A stretch of 64,000 nucleotides of DNA from Legionella quinlivanii (lineage in GTDB: Bacteria > Pseudomonadota > Gammaproteobacteria > Legionellales > Legionellaceae): contig NZ_MVJN01000002.1 of assembly GCF_003265995.1 (NCBI RefSeq), positions 1 through 64,000 of the forward strand. The letters are read 5' to 3'. The translations under genes and the position numbers were made by a program. A model generated the notes under the pieces. The model made no database searches. It was not told where the DNA came from and worked only from the letters and a program-made list of their open reading frames with translations. Below, one piece after another: positions 26,779 through 35,934 of this stretch (its first letter is position 1; each line of letters begins with the position of its first letter).

Positions 26779-27399
26779 ATGCTAAGCCCTATTTCCAATG
26801 ATTTGCAAATTTTAATTGATTTTTTACAAATACCTACCCCTGAAGAGTGGCTGACCGCAGCGTTAAAAAATATTCCTTTACTGCTATTGGATCATGCCCA
26901 TTGCGAACGTAAAGCTGCAGCTACTGCGATCAATTTTATCAGCAAATATCCTGAACTGGCTGAGCTGGTTAAAACCATGTCTCCACTGGCTCGTGAGGAA
27001 TTATTGCATTTTGAAAAAGTGCTTGATTTAATGCGGGAACGAAACTTTGCCTTTGGACCTTTACAGTCATGTAATTATGCTCAGAAAATACATGCTCATG
27101 TGACAAAGGGTGGTGGCTTTGATCGCCTGAGAGACCAGTTGATAGTAGGAGCAATCATCGAGGCACGTTCCTGTGAGCGGTTTTATGCGCTGGTTCCCTT
27201 ATTGGATGACTCGGTTTTAAGCCGCTTTTATTCCTCACTGGTTAAATCTGAAGCGCGTCATTTTCAGGACTATCTGAAACTGGCTCATTTATATGGGCAG
27301 AATGTTGAAGAGCGGTTGCAATTTTTTCTTGAGATAGAGAATCAGATTATAAGAGATAAGGATGAGCTATTTCGCTTTCATAGCGGCATTCCGGTTTGA
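26779..27399 (+). CDS. miaE: tRNA-(ms2io6A)-hydroxylase MiaE
   Basis: The product is 206 residues. It is a non-haem di-iron hydroxylase: metal ligands are visible in DHAHCERKAA, REELLHFEKVL, IEARSCERF and SEARHFQDY. MiaE hydroxylates the isopentenyl group of ms2i6A37 in tRNA. An upstream AT-rich stretch (TATGTTATAA) could hold its promoter. It is transcribed away from the neighbouring hypothetical gene. Confidence 0.95.
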   Translation: MLSPISNDLQILIDFLQIPTPEEWLTAALKNIPLLLLDHAHCERKAAATAINFISKYPELAELVKTMSPLAREELLHFEKVLDLMRERNFAFGPLQSCNYAQKIHAHVTKGGGFDRLRDQLIVGAIIEARSCERFYALVPLLDDSVLSRFYSSLVKSEARHFQDYLKLAHLYGQNVEERLQFFLEIENQIIRDKDELFRFHSGIPV

Positions 27400-27419
27400 A
27401 TTTGCTGTGTAAGAAATAC

Positions 27420-27712
27420 CCTCTCCCAAGTTGAGATGGTTGATTTTAAACCCCTCTCTCTAACTCTCTCCCTGCCATTAAGTTAAGCTTAGTTGTATAT
27501 ATACTGTCCTCCCCGCGAAGGCGGGGATCCATCTCTGAGCTAGCTATAATGCCGATTGGGGAATGGATTCCCGCCTTCGCGGGAAGGACAAAATTCCTTA
27601 ATTTAATGGCAGTGTCTCTAAACACTCTCCCCTGAGTGGGGGAGGATCTCAAGGAAGATTCCCCTCTCCCAAGTTGGGAGAGGGCCAGGGTGAGGGTTGA
27701 TTCGGAGGGAAG
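27420..27712. repeat. Composite of nested dispersed repeats
   Basis: This intergenic stretch is built from two repeat types. The outer one is a CCTCTCCCAAGTTGGGAG / CTCTCCCCTGAG family that also occurs at 31772-31858. The inner one, about 27472-27612, is bounded by CTGCCATTAA and its complement TTAATGGCAG and carries the palindrome at 27506-27589. The inner element seems to interrupt the outer one after CTCTCCC. The CCTCTCCCAAGTTGGGAGAGGG unit is seen again complete near 27661-27682. There is no coding potential. Confidence 0.55.
27506..27589. repeat. REPIN-like inverted repeat doublet
   Basis: Two 27-base arms, GTCCTCCCCGCGAAGGCGGG plus ATCCAT on the left and ATGGATTCCCGCCTTCGCGG plus GAAGGAC on the right, face each other across a 30-base centre. 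Each arm is itself a small palindrome. The same kind of doublet is found at 49951-50036. This is the structure of a REP doublet (REPIN), which would be mobilised in trans by a RAYT transposase not present in the window. Confidence 0.6.
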
Positions 27713-27730
27713 AAAGGATTTCTATGCCTG

Positions 27731-28435
27731 TCACATAGACGGACTGTTTGTATTCTCGTCTGTATTCTCATTAACATTATTGAAAGCCATTTGGAAATAG
27801 TTTTCAAAGTGTGCTCTTAATCCATTCTTACTATCCGCATTCATCTTTATATAGTCATCTTGCGTCATGGGTTTGCCTGTCGCTACGTTTTTAATGGTGT
27901 TATCAGGTTCTCTTTTAAATCCATTTTTCTTTAACCAGACCATTAATCCTGTATCCACTAGCTCTTTTTGATCTTTGGTAAACTCTTCGTCTTTATAGCG
28001 CAGATGAGTAGTTAATTTGCCATCTGCATCAAAATTAACAGCATAATCAACGGCTTCTTCGGGTTGAGGTGTATAGATTCCGGCTTTCTCGGCAACTGTT
28101 TTACCTATGTCGATTGCTTTCCCCCCAAGCCATATAATGGCGTTTTCAACCGGATGACTATTGGCAAAAGTGACTCTCAGTGCAATATTTAGTTTCATAA
28201 ACGCATTCACCAATTCTGATGCACCAGTCGACCATTCAGTGAACCCTTCCATACTCCGGTCCATTAAATGAGACGCCTTGTCATCGACCTCCTTCCAGTA
28301 AGGTTGAGCATTGGCCCAGTCTGTTTCCGCGGCAATACGCTGTTTTGCTTCACGGGTAGCCTGAATGTTGGCATTCTCTTTAGCAATAATTTCTTCGCGC
28401 AGGCGTTTTTCTATCTCTTCTTTGTTCGTACTCAT
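27731..28435 (-). CDS. Hypothetical protein, possible effector
   Basis: The product is 234 residues. The N-terminal 60 residues form a charged helix (EEIEKRLREEIIAKENANIQ). The middle contains a hydrophobic amphipathic part (LVNAFMKLNIALRVTF, then AIIWLGGKAIDIGKTVAEKA) and the C-terminus is Asn/Glu-rich. There is no signal peptide. Family unknown. It stands alone between miaE and lpxH, both housekeeping genes, and is flanked on one side by repeats, which hints at an insertion of accessory DNA. Confidence 0.45.
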   Translation of the reverse strand: MSTNKEEIEKRLREEIIAKENANIQATREAKQRIAAETDWANAQPYWKEVDDKASHLMDRSMEGFTEWSTGASELVNAFMKLNIALRVTFANSHPVENAIIWLGGKAIDIGKTVAEKAGIYTPQPEEAVDYAVNFDADGKLTTHLRYKDEEFTKDQKELVDTGLMVWLKKNGFKREPDNTIKNVATGKPMTQDDYIKMNADSKNGLRAHFENYFQMAFNNVNENTDENTNSPSM

Positions 28436-28608
28436 AATCTATCCTCTAAGCAAGGTTCGGCTGTCCAAATATTACTCTATTAATAAATAATAACACATCT
28501 ATCATGACATTATATGATTGATTTTTGCACTAGAATACCCTGTAACATAATGGCGAATTATATCATTTAAACTTTTTTTCGATTTCTTTACATTAGGCAT
28601 TTACGTTC

Positions 28609-29337
28609 TCATTCCAAACTAACAAAACTCAAACCCTTCACATTATCGAAACTTAAAATCTTTGGGGTATTGTCCCAGTCGCTTAGTACAAATCTTCGCA
28701 GTATTGACTGGTCAGGCATTGGGTATTCGCTGATACCTGGTTTATGAGTATGACCATGTATCAGAATGGGTGCTTGCTTGGACTTCATTTCCTGAATACA
28801 GACTTCGGCAACCACATCCATTGATTCGTAGCTTAAAGAACGATTCAACTGGCTTTGCTGGCGAACGCGTTCAACCATTCGATTTCTGGTACTTAAAGGC
28901 AGACTTAGAAAAAGAAAACGGAAGAATTTGTTTCGAGTTAAACGTCGAAAACGTTGATGAGCCTTATCCAGCGTGCAATAGCGATCGCCGTGGGATAATA
29001 AGATGGCTTGTCCGTTCAGCTGGATGATACATGGATCAGCAAGTAACTGGAGAGAGGCTTTTTCAATAAATTGATGACCAATCAAAAAATCCCTGTTGCC
29101 ATGCATGAAATAGGTATGAATGCCAAAACCGCTTAACTCTCTTAGCGACTCGGCAATCCTCTCGCTCCAGGGACTGATGCCATCATCACCAGCCCAGGCA
29201 TGAAAAAAATCACCAAGAATATATAACTGACGACAGGGATTATTCTTTATCCAGTTAAGAAATGCTTCAAAACGTCTGGCAATCTCATTATCACCAGGAT
29301 GCAGATGTAAATCCGAAATAAAAACAGCTTCTAGCAT
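28609..29337 (-). CDS. lpxH: UDP-2,3-diacylglucosamine diphosphatase
   Basis: The product is 242 residues, a calcineurin-like phosphoesterase. Metal-binding motifs are ISDLHLHPGDN, LGDFFHAWAGDD, MHGNRDFLIG, LLSHGDRYCT and HGHTHKPG. LpxH removes UMP from UDP-diacylglucosamine to give lipid X in lipid A synthesis. Its start overlaps the last codons of minC by 7 bases, so the two genes are translationally coupled. Confidence 0.96.
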   Translation of the reverse strand: MLEAVFISDLHLHPGDNEIARRFEAFLNWIKNNPCRQLYILGDFFHAWAGDDGISPWSERIAESLRELSGFGIHTYFMHGNRDFLIGHQFIEKASLQLLADPCIIQLNGQAILLSHGDRYCTLDKAHQRFRRLTRNKFFRFLFLSLPLSTRNRMVERVRQQSQLNRSLSYESMDVVAEVCIQEMKSKQAPILIHGHTHKPGISEYPMPDQSILRRFVLSDWDNTPKILSFDNVKGLSFVSLE

Positions 29338-30047
29338 ATGGGTTCAATGTGAATGTGCTCATCCTGAAGATAAATCTGACAAGGTGTTGTACTAGGCTCA
29401 ATCGCATCACTCAGACGATAAAAGCCCGCGATAGACACCAGATCGGCCTCAAGAGCCTGGCAGAAAATACGGGCCGTTTTATCGCCTGAAATACCTGCAA
29501 GAGCTCGTCCCCTGAGTGTGCCATACACGTGGATATTTCCATCAGCAAGCAACTCAGCGCCATGACTGACCGATGCGGTAATAATCAAATCACCGCCCTT
29601 GCTAACTACTTGCTGGCCAGAGCGAACAGGAGTCGTTAATAATTTGCTTTTAGAATTCTCATGGTGAGGTACTTCTTCAGGCTGCTCATCGAGGAGCGGT
29701 TTATCATGATTCATAGAGGCATGCAAAACAGCCATACCTTTACATTGGGCCACTGTGGACACCAGGGGATCAGCGCCCTGGACTCCTACCGGAAAAAGAT
29801 TATGTTCTCTCAATTCCTGGTAAAAAACTTCCAGATCTATTGACTGGTTATTCAGCTGGCTAAAATCCAATACAACAGGCGTATTGTCGAACAGTCTGGG
29901 CGCTTTGGCTATCATCTCATTTAATTGGTGAACAAAAAGAGTTTTGTCCGTGGATAATAATTGTATCACCGTAAAAGTGTATAACCGTCCTTTTAGTTTA
30001 AAAGCCTGAGATTTCAATAAATTATCTACCATTGTTCTGATATCCAC
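29331..30047 (-). CDS. minC: Septum site-determining protein MinC
   Basis: The product is 238 residues. The N-terminal domain (AFKLKGRLYTFTVIQLL) and the C-terminal beta-helix with VRSGQQVVSKGGDLIITASV, GAELLADGNIHVYGTLRGRALAG and QALEADLVSIAGFY are typical MinC. It blocks FtsZ ring formation away from midcell, with MinD. No minD or minE is adjacent: the next gene downstream is lpxH, so minC is separated from its usual operon partners. Confidence 0.94.
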   Translation of the reverse strand: MDIRTMVDNLLKSQAFKLKGRLYTFTVIQLLSTDKTLFVHQLNEMIAKAPRLFDNTPVVLDFSQLNNQSIDLEVFYQELREHNLFPVGVQGADPLVSTVAQCKGMAVLHASMNHDKPLLDEQPEEVPHHENSKSKLLTTPVRSGQQVVSKGGDLIITASVSHGAELLADGNIHVYGTLRGRALAGISGDKTARIFCQALEADLVSIAGFYRLSDAIEPSTTPCQIYLQDEHIHIEPIC

Positions 30048-30103
30048 CGTCGCATTTTTTGTTTATACTAACACGAGAGGACAGATAACAGAAGGACACT
30101 ATT

Positions 30104-31765
30104 GTGGAGAAAGTGTGGCTTAAAAATTATCAGAAAGGTGTGCCCGCTGAAATTGATATTAATGAATATCGTTCTTTGGCACAGTTATTCGACGAAGCCT
30201 GCAACAAGCATGCTGATAAAATTGCCTATGAAAATCTGGGGCATGGTATAACCTATGAAGAATTAAACAGGAAATGCAACGAGTTTACGGTTTATCTACA
30301 ACAACTGGGTTTAAAAAAAGGCGCACGCGTCGCTATTATGATGCCTAACGTGCTTCAGTATCCGGTTGCATTATTTGGCGCCTTACGCGGCGGTTATATG
30401 GTAGTTAACACCAATCCGCTTTATACAGCCGATGAACTGATTCATCAGATGAATGATTCTGGAGCTGAAGTCATTGTTGTTTTGGCTAATTTTGCGAAAA
30501 CGGTGGAAAAAGCCTTGCCGCATACAATGCTTAAACATATTGTCGTCACGCAAATTGGTGATTTGCTCCCATTTATTAAACGGATTATTGTGAATGCCGT
30601 TGTTAAATACATTAAAAAAATGGTTCCAGCCTACCACCTCCCTCAGGCCATCAGTTTTAACGAAGCCCTGAGTCAAGGCAGCGGCAAACCAGTGCAGCCT
30701 GTTGATCTTAATCACGATGATATTGCATTTCTGCAATACACTGGTGGAACAACAGGGGTGGCCAAAGGCGCCATGCTGACTCATGGAAATATGGTTGCCA
30801 ATGTGCTGCAGGCCTATACCTGGATTAGCCCAATGGATGTGGGTGAGCAGGACATTATTGTTACAGCCCTGCCGCTCTACCACATTTTTTCACTGACAGC
30901 CAATTGCCTGACCTTTTTAAAGGCTGGTGCGAAAAATGTTCTGATTACTAATCCGCGCGATATTCCCCACTTTATCAAGGAAATCAAAAACATACAGTTT
31001 ACAGCGATTACAGGTGTTAACACTCTGTTTAATGCGATGATGCACAACCCCGCTTTTCATGAAATTGATTTCAGCAAGTCAAAACTGGCGCTCTCCGGCG
31101 GAATGTCTTTACAAAAAGCCGTTGCTTTGAAATGGGTCGAACTGACCAAAAGCCGTATTCTCGAAGCCTACGGATTAACCGAAACATGTCCCGCGGTAAC
31201 CATTAATCCAATGTATATGGAAGATTACAATGGCAGCATTGGTTTACCCATTTCCTCGACTGAAGTATCGATACGCAATGACGACGGTGTGGAGCTTGGA
31301 TTCAATCAAACAGGCGAGCTCTGCGTCAGAGGCCCTCAGGTTATGGCTGGATATTGGCAGCGTCCGGATGAAACTGCTCTGGTTATGACTGAAGACGGGT
31401 TTTTACGTACCGGAGACATGGCGCAAATCGATGAAAATGGTTTCGTTTATCTTATTGACCGTAAAAAGGATATGATTGTAGTTTCCGGTTTCAATGTCTA
31501 TCCCAATGAAGTAGAGCAGGTTATCGGGATGATGCCAGGCGTACATGAAGTAGGTGTTATCGGCGTTCAGCATGAAGAAAGCGGTGAGCGGGTGAAAGCC
31601 ATTATCGTCAAGCGCGATCCTGCCCTGACAGCAGAACAGGTCATTGAGCACTGCAGAGAACATCTTACAGGTTACAAGATCCCTAAGATTGTGGAATTCG
31701 TTGACGAGCTGCCGAAAACTAATGTCGGAAAAATACTGAGACGGGCTTTGAAAGAGTCGTCTTAA
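30104..31765 (+). CDS. fadD: Long-chain fatty acid-CoA ligase
   Basis: The product is 553 residues from a GTG with AAGGA upstream. It is an AMP-forming acyl-CoA synthetase: the P-loop-like YTGGTTGVAKGAMLTHGN (about residues 210-227), YGLTETCPAVT, and the GDMAQIDENGFVYLIDRKKD hinge are visible, with the C-terminal lysine in TNVGKILRR. It activates long-chain fatty acids for beta-oxidation and lipid synthesis. It is divergent from minC. Confidence 0.94.
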   Translation: MEKVWLKNYQKGVPAEIDINEYRSLAQLFDEACNKHADKIAYENLGHGITYEELNRKCNEFTVYLQQLGLKKGARVAIMMPNVLQYPVALFGALRGGYMVVNTNPLYTADELIHQMNDSGAEVIVVLANFAKTVEKALPHTMLKHIVVTQIGDLLPFIKRIIVNAVVKYIKKMVPAYHLPQAISFNEALSQGSGKPVQPVDLNHDDIAFLQYTGGTTGVAKGAMLTHGNMVANVLQAYTWISPMDVGEQDIIVTALPLYHIFSLTANCLTFLKAGAKNVLITNPRDIPHFIKEIKNIQFTAITGVNTLFNAMMHNPAFHEIDFSKSKLALSGGMSLQKAVALKWVELTKSRILEAYGLTETCPAVTINPMYMEDYNGSIGLPISSTEVSIRNDDGVELGFNQTGELCVRGPQVMAGYWQRPDETALVMTEDGFLRTGDMAQIDENGFVYLIDRKKDMIVVSGFNVYPNEVEQVIGMMPGVHEVGVIGVQHEESGERVKAIIVKRDPALTAEQVIEHCREHLTGYKIPKIVEFVDELPKTNVGKILRRALKESS

Positions 31766-31771
31766 TGAAAA

Positions 31772-31858
31772 TCCCCTCTCCCAAGTTGGGAGAGGGCTAG
31801 GGTGAGGGTTGATTTAAACCCCTCTCTCTAACTCTCTCCCCTGAGGGGAGAGAGGATC
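31772..31858. repeat. Dispersed palindromic repeat (CCTCTCCC family)
   Basis: CCCCTCTCCCAAGTTGGGAG is a palindrome, followed by a link and a second palindrome CTCTCTCCCCTGAGGGGAGAGAG, together about 87 bp. The same units are found in the composite repeat at 27420-27712. It lies right after the fadD stop codon and could terminate both convergent transcripts. Confidence 0.6.
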
Positions 31859-31907
31859 TTTAGTTGCACCACAGGCTCTGTGAACCAGGTCACAAAGCCG
31901 TATGAAA

Positions 31908-32465
31908 CTAGAACTGGATCTTATGATCCTCATTATTTAATGATGAAAATAATTCATGGGCTAACTCATTAAACAACTTTCTATGTTGTTCTGTTACTGG
32001 TCGCCCCATTAATTCAAACAACCACACCAGATAATTAGCAGCCAGGTTGATATCGTTGTTATTAGCCTGGGTATCTTTATCCTTCACCGCGCTATATAGA
32101 AGCTGCTGTTGATAGGACTCAGAGAGTATTTCAACGTTTAATACCTGCTTCAAATAACGATCCACCCAGTCTTTATTTTCTTTCCCCAATTCAGGGATAG
32201 CACGACGCGCCTGACGTAAATTTGTAGTGACATCCTGTTGCCACGAGAAAACCGTCTGACAGGCTTTGTTGAATTCTTCCTGAGATAATCTTTCTACATG
32301 AAAGGCTAACCAACAGCAGTATAATAATAAGTTGACGTTGGCACCCTCATTATCCTGCAGGGAGTGCGTAATTTCCTGAACGCGGGAATTGCCGTAAGTC
32401 GAAATTGAAAAATCCCAAAAGGGATTTTGCAAATAAGTCAGTGCCTCGGAGTTACTGTTTGTCAT
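31908..32465 (-). CDS. Hypothetical protein in the mevalonate operon
   Basis: The product is 185 residues and soluble, beginning with a possible alpha-helical fold (ALTYLQNPFWDFSISTYGN, LLLYCCWLAFHVERL). Its tight location, 20 bases after the HMG-CoA reductase gene, suggests co-transcription with it. The pattern FWDFSI near the start, a WLAFHVERLS helix and the RxxRRAIPELG stretch resemble bacterial TIGR02444/DUF2390-type proteins, but I am not certain. Function unknown. Confidence 0.45.
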   Translation of the reverse strand: MTNSNSEALTYLQNPFWDFSISTYGNSRVQEITHSLQDNEGANVNLLLYCCWLAFHVERLSQEEFNKACQTVFSWQQDVTTNLRQARRAIPELGKENKDWVDRYLKQVLNVEILSESYQQQLLYSAVKDKDTQANNNDINLAANYLVWLFELMGRPVTEQHRKLFNELAHELFSSLNNEDHKIQF

Positions 32466-32484
32466 TAAAATCTCCCTGATATCC

Positions 32485-33792
32485 TTATAATGAGGAAAGG
32501 TTTTGTTTTTGTATCCTTAACTCTTCCAACAACTGTTGAGCATCGCTTAAATTGACCCGCTTATTTAATGCCAGATAAGCCTGTAATCGCTCTTTCAGGG
32601 CGTCCATTTCCTCGTTGCTGGCTCCTGCGGCCATCAGTAGATTATTGATATGCAGACGCATATGCCCTTTAACAATCCCATCTGTACATAATGCGGTGAG
32701 CGCACCCAGGTTTTGTACCAGGCCAACTGCGGCAATCACTCGAGATAACTCATTGGCAGATTGTACCTTCATCATACCAAGACATAACCTGGCAGTGGGA
32801 TGCAGGGTGGTCACGCCGCCAACTATCCCCACAATGATCGGTGCAGTAATCTCTCCTGTTAGTACCCCATCCTTATATCGCCAAATGGTAATAGCCTGAT
32901 AACGTCCATTTCTTGAGGCATAGGCATGAACCGCAGACTCCACAGCTCGCCAGTCATTGCCAGTGGCAATCAGCACTGGATCAATCCCATTCATCACCCC
33001 TTTATTATGGGTGGCTGCTCGATATTGATCCTTCTCTGCAAAAAATGAGGCCTCTTGTATGCGATTTCCCAGATGCGAGTCAACACCCTCGATTGACACT
33101 TTTGCAGTGGTCAGCTTCTGATCATTTAAATTTGACAAGATGCACATGGTTACTTTTTCATTTGTCAGCTGCTCTATGGGTTCTTTTAAAAACTCCAATA
33201 CCTGATTGATTAAATTAGCACCCATCGCATCACAGCTATTTAGAGTAAGATGAATAACTGCCATATCGCGCTGCTCATCCAAAGGAACTCGTCGCAAAGT
33301 TAAATCGGTCACACCTCCGCCCCGCCTGACCATATTTGCAGCAACTTCTGAGTTGGCAAGATCGATCAATCGCTGCTGATTTTCAGAAAAGAGCTCAGCT
33401 AATCGCTCAAAGTTACTCACATTAGCCAATTGAATCTGCCCAATAATCCCCTCTCCATTAATTCTGGTTTCAATCTGCCCCTGCCGTCTTATCCAGCGAG
33501 CTGTTTTTGATAGAGCCGCGATAATGGATGTCTCCTCCACTGCCAGAGGGATAGTATAGTCCTTTTGATCAATGCGAAAATTGGTAGCCACACCTAAAGG
33601 GAGCTGAAAATAACCAATAGAGTTTTCAATTAGTTTTTCCGATAAATCAAGATGCTGTACCCCTCCCCTGGAAAGGTAGCTGATATCCTCCTGGCTGAGA
33701 ACTCCAAAGGCCATCAATCGCTCGAATCGCTCCTGTGAATTTAATTTGGAGAACCCATGAAATAATTCTGCTGTATCATCATCTAGGCACAT
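32485..33792 (-). CDS. mvaA: Hydroxymethylglutaryl-CoA reductase, class II
   Basis: The product is 435 residues. Features of bacterial class II HMG-CoA reductases are the ENSIGYFQLPLGVATNFRID substrate segment, the NSCDAMGANLINQVLE motif (about 190), the ATHNKGVMNGIDPVLIATGNDW region with the catalytic lysine, and PTARLCLGMMKVQSANELSR. It makes mevalonate for isoprenoids (or degrades it). Its start overlaps the end of the isomerase gene by 10 bases. Confidence 0.95.
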   Translation of the reverse strand: MCLDDDTAELFHGFSKLNSQERFERLMAFGVLSQEDISYLSRGGVQHLDLSEKLIENSIGYFQLPLGVATNFRIDQKDYTIPLAVEETSIIAALSKTARWIRRQGQIETRINGEGIIGQIQLANVSNFERLAELFSENQQRLIDLANSEVAANMVRRGGGVTDLTLRRVPLDEQRDMAVIHLTLNSCDAMGANLINQVLEFLKEPIEQLTNEKVTMCILSNLNDQKLTTAKVSIEGVDSHLGNRIQEASFFAEKDQYRAATHNKGVMNGIDPVLIATGNDWRAVESAVHAYASRNGRYQAITIWRYKDGVLTGEITAPIIVGIVGGVTTLHPTARLCLGMMKVQSANELSRVIAAVGLVQNLGALTALCTDGIVKGHMRLHINNLLMAAGASNEEMDALKERLQAYLALNKRVNLSDAQQLLEELRIQKQNLSSL

Positions 33793-34823
33793 AGTTTCCC
33801 CTTTAAGTCACTGAGTACACGACTCCCAGTACAAAACATGGCTACTTTTAATTCGTATTCAATGGTGGACATGCGCAACATGACTTGCTCAACCGACTCC
33901 AAAGCCACTTCAAGCATTGGCTTGGCATAACCCACGGTGCTGGCACCCAATGCGAAAAGTTTTGCGGCATTTAAACCATTCAGAACACCACCGGATCCCC
34001 AAACTTCAAAAACAGGTTGTAATTCAACAGCGGTTTTCACCGACTCCACCGTATCCACACCCCAATCCTTAAATGTAATACCGGCCTGATAACGTACAGG
34101 ATCATGAATAGCCCGATGTCCTTCAATACGTCCCCAATGGGTTCCACCCAATCCACTTACATCAAGGGCAGCAATACCAATATCTTTCAGTCTTTTAATT
34201 GTGGAAGCTGAGAAACCACAGCCAGTTTCCTTAACAATGATCGGTAAGCCAAGTTTTTTAACAATATTTTCCAATGCGGCCCAACAGCCTTTATAGGTAG
34301 TATCTCCTTCCGGCTGTATACACTCTTGCAGGGGATTACAGTGGACTATTAACGCATCGGCCTGAAGTGACTCTGTAATACGTTGGATGTTAGTAACTGA
34401 AGAAATGATTAATTGGGCAATGCCAATATTGCTAAATAGGCTGACATGAGGATAATCCTGGCGTAAAGAGCGCCACTCAAAAGCCGCTTGTGGATCGGTT
34501 AATTCGCGCCGTTGAGATCCGACACCCATAGCCCACCCGCTTTGCGCACAGGCTTCAATCAGGTTTCGATTAATTGAGGCAGCATGGAGGTGACCCGCTG
34601 TCATCGAACTGATTAAAAAAGGAGATTTGACCTTGACCCCAAAGCGGTTGCTTTCGATTGAAATTTCATCAAAATCCAAATCGGGTAAAGCCTCGTGTTC
34701 AAAATGTAAATTATCAAAGCTGCTTAGATTATTGGTTTGATTCTCAGGCATCAATGCCAGTTTAATATGATCCTGTTTCCGTTTTTCAAACTGCTCAAAC
34801 TCATTAGCCATAAAGGTACTCAC
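33783..34823 (-). CDS. fni: Isopentenyl-diphosphate delta-isomerase, type 2 (FMN-dependent)
   Basis: The product is 346 residues. It has the Fni hallmarks: EQFEKRKQDHIKLAL at the N-terminus, SPFLISSMTAGHLHAASINR, VGSQRRELTDPQA, HCNPLQECIQPEGDTTYKG, VKETGCGFS and the FMN phosphate-binding DVSGLGGTHWGRIE and WGSGGVLNG loops. It interconverts IPP and DMAPP and needs FMN and NADPH. It is followed by mvaA in an overlapping operon. Its dependence on FMN and its product DMAPP are relevant to the neighbouring flavin locus. Confidence 0.95.
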   Translation of the reverse strand: MSTFMANEFEQFEKRKQDHIKLALMPENQTNNLSSFDNLHFEHEALPDLDFDEISIESNRFGVKVKSPFLISSMTAGHLHAASINRNLIEACAQSGWAMGVGSQRRELTDPQAAFEWRSLRQDYPHVSLFSNIGIAQLIISSVTNIQRITESLQADALIVHCNPLQECIQPEGDTTYKGCWAALENIVKKLGLPIIVKETGCGFSASTIKRLKDIGIAALDVSGLGGTHWGRIEGHRAIHDPVRYQAGITFKDWGVDTVESVKTAVELQPVFEVWGSGGVLNGLNAAKLFALGASTVGYAKPMLEVALESVEQVMLRMSTIEYELKVAMFCTGSRVLSDLKGKLCA

Positions 34824-34945
34824 TACTGATTGTCACTTATTGAAGGCTGTTTGATAAGTGGAGCTCATTAAAAAGAGCTATGCGACTTTCGCAATGGACT
34901 TTGTGAACTCCACAAACAGTTTTCAACGTCTTTTAATCGTGAAAA

Positions 34946-35419
34946 TTAACCCAGATTGGTTAAGAGTTCATGCATTGCCACGGCACAATCCGCTACCTCT
35001 CTGCCTTTATGGCCATACTTGCCTCCCAGACGATCCCAGGCCTGCTCGTTATTTTCAGTAGTCAGCACCCCAAAAAGTACTGGAATGCTATGATCAAGGC
35101 ATACTCTCATACAGCCATCACTCACCACATCGCAGACCAAATCATAGTGACTGGTATCACCACGAATCACCGAACCTAAAGTTATAATCGCTTTTGCCAT
35201 TTTCTTGCTGGCAATACGTTGGGCCACTAGCGGGATTTCAATAGCGCCAGGAACATCGAAGAGCAGTATGTCTTTATCTTCAATTCCTCTTTTGCGCAGT
35301 TGATCCACTGCACCTTCTTTTAATGCCGCTGTAATATCAGAATTAAATTGACTTGTAATTATTGCAACAGGAAACGATTTCACAGGCTTGAGATCTTCAG
35401 CCGGCTTTGAATATTGCAT
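34946..35419 (-). CDS. ribH: 6,7-dimethyl-8-ribityllumazine synthase (canonical paralogue)
   Basis: The product is 157 residues. It condenses 5-amino-6-ribitylaminouracil with 3,4-dihydroxybutanone 4-phosphate to form the lumazine. All key residues are intact: SQFN, DVPGAIEIP, GSVIRGDTSHYD with catalytic His91, and NEQAWDRLGGKYGHKG with Arg130, the counterpart of the phosphate-binding arginine. It is the last gene of the riboflavin operon and lies next to a second, altered copy. The pair arose by duplication: both proteins align residue for residue. Confidence 0.93.
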   Translation of the reverse strand: MQYSKPAEDLKPVKSFPVAIITSQFNSDITAALKEGAVDQLRKRGIEDKDILLFDVPGAIEIPLVAQRIASKKMAKAIITLGSVIRGDTSHYDLVCDVVSDGCMRVCLDHSIPVLFGVLTTENNEQAWDRLGGKYGHKGREVADCAVAMHELLTNLG

Positions 35420-35454
35420 TATATTCTCCCTACTTTTAATCGGTCATGACTTAT

Positions 35455-35934
35455 TTAACTTGCAGCGAGCTGCCGTCGCACATTGGTTATGTCAATCGCA
35501 TAATCTACACAATTCACGCCTTTATGCCCGTAGCGTCCACCAAGAGCTTCCATCGCTTGCGAGGCATGCTCGGTCGTCAGGATGCCAAATATAACAGGAA
35601 TATTAAAATCTCTTGATATATCCTGGCAATCTTTACAAACCTGTGGGCCAACCCAGGTATAGTGGTAGGTTTCACCATGAATAATTGAACCAAGCACAAT
35701 GAGTGCCTCAAAGCGATTCTGAGCTGCTAACATACGCGCAAAATAGGGAATATCAAGCGCTCCGGGCGTCTCTACAACCGTTATGTGCTCTTCTTTGAAT
35801 CCTCTTGCCCGCAAGTGCTCAAGAGCCCCTTCTAAAAGGGGCTTTGACACTGACGGATTAAACAGGCTGAAAACGATTCCAACCGGAAAAGATTCAACGA
35901 TACCTTCTTCTTCAGTGTTTTTATAATGTATCAT
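35455..35934 (-). CDS. Lumazine synthase paralogue lacking the phosphate-binding arginine
   Basis: The product is 159 residues and is homologous to the neighbouring RibH over its full length. FSLFN, ETPGALDIP and the catalytic His91 (GETYHYT) are kept, but Arg86 of IRG is His (IIHGE) and the conserved Arg130 after QAxx is Ala (SQAMEALGGRYGHKG). That arginine holds the 4-phosphate of the C4 substrate in lumazine synthases. The paralogue may therefore use another carbonyl substrate, or play a structural role in a mixed capsid. It overlaps ribBA by 4 bases, so the two are coupled. Confidence 0.85.
   Translation of the reverse strand: MIHYKNTEEEGIVESFPVGIVFSLFNPSVSKPLLEGALEHLRARGFKEEHITVVETPGALDIPYFARMLAAQNRFEALIVLGSIIHGETYHYTWVGPQVCKDCQDISRDFNIPVIFGILTTEHASQAMEALGGRYGHKGVNCVDYAIDITNVRRQLAAS

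Noticed and set aside
30383-30883. 166-codon minus-strand frame
   Set aside because: Shadow of fadD, which has full family motifs on the plus strand.
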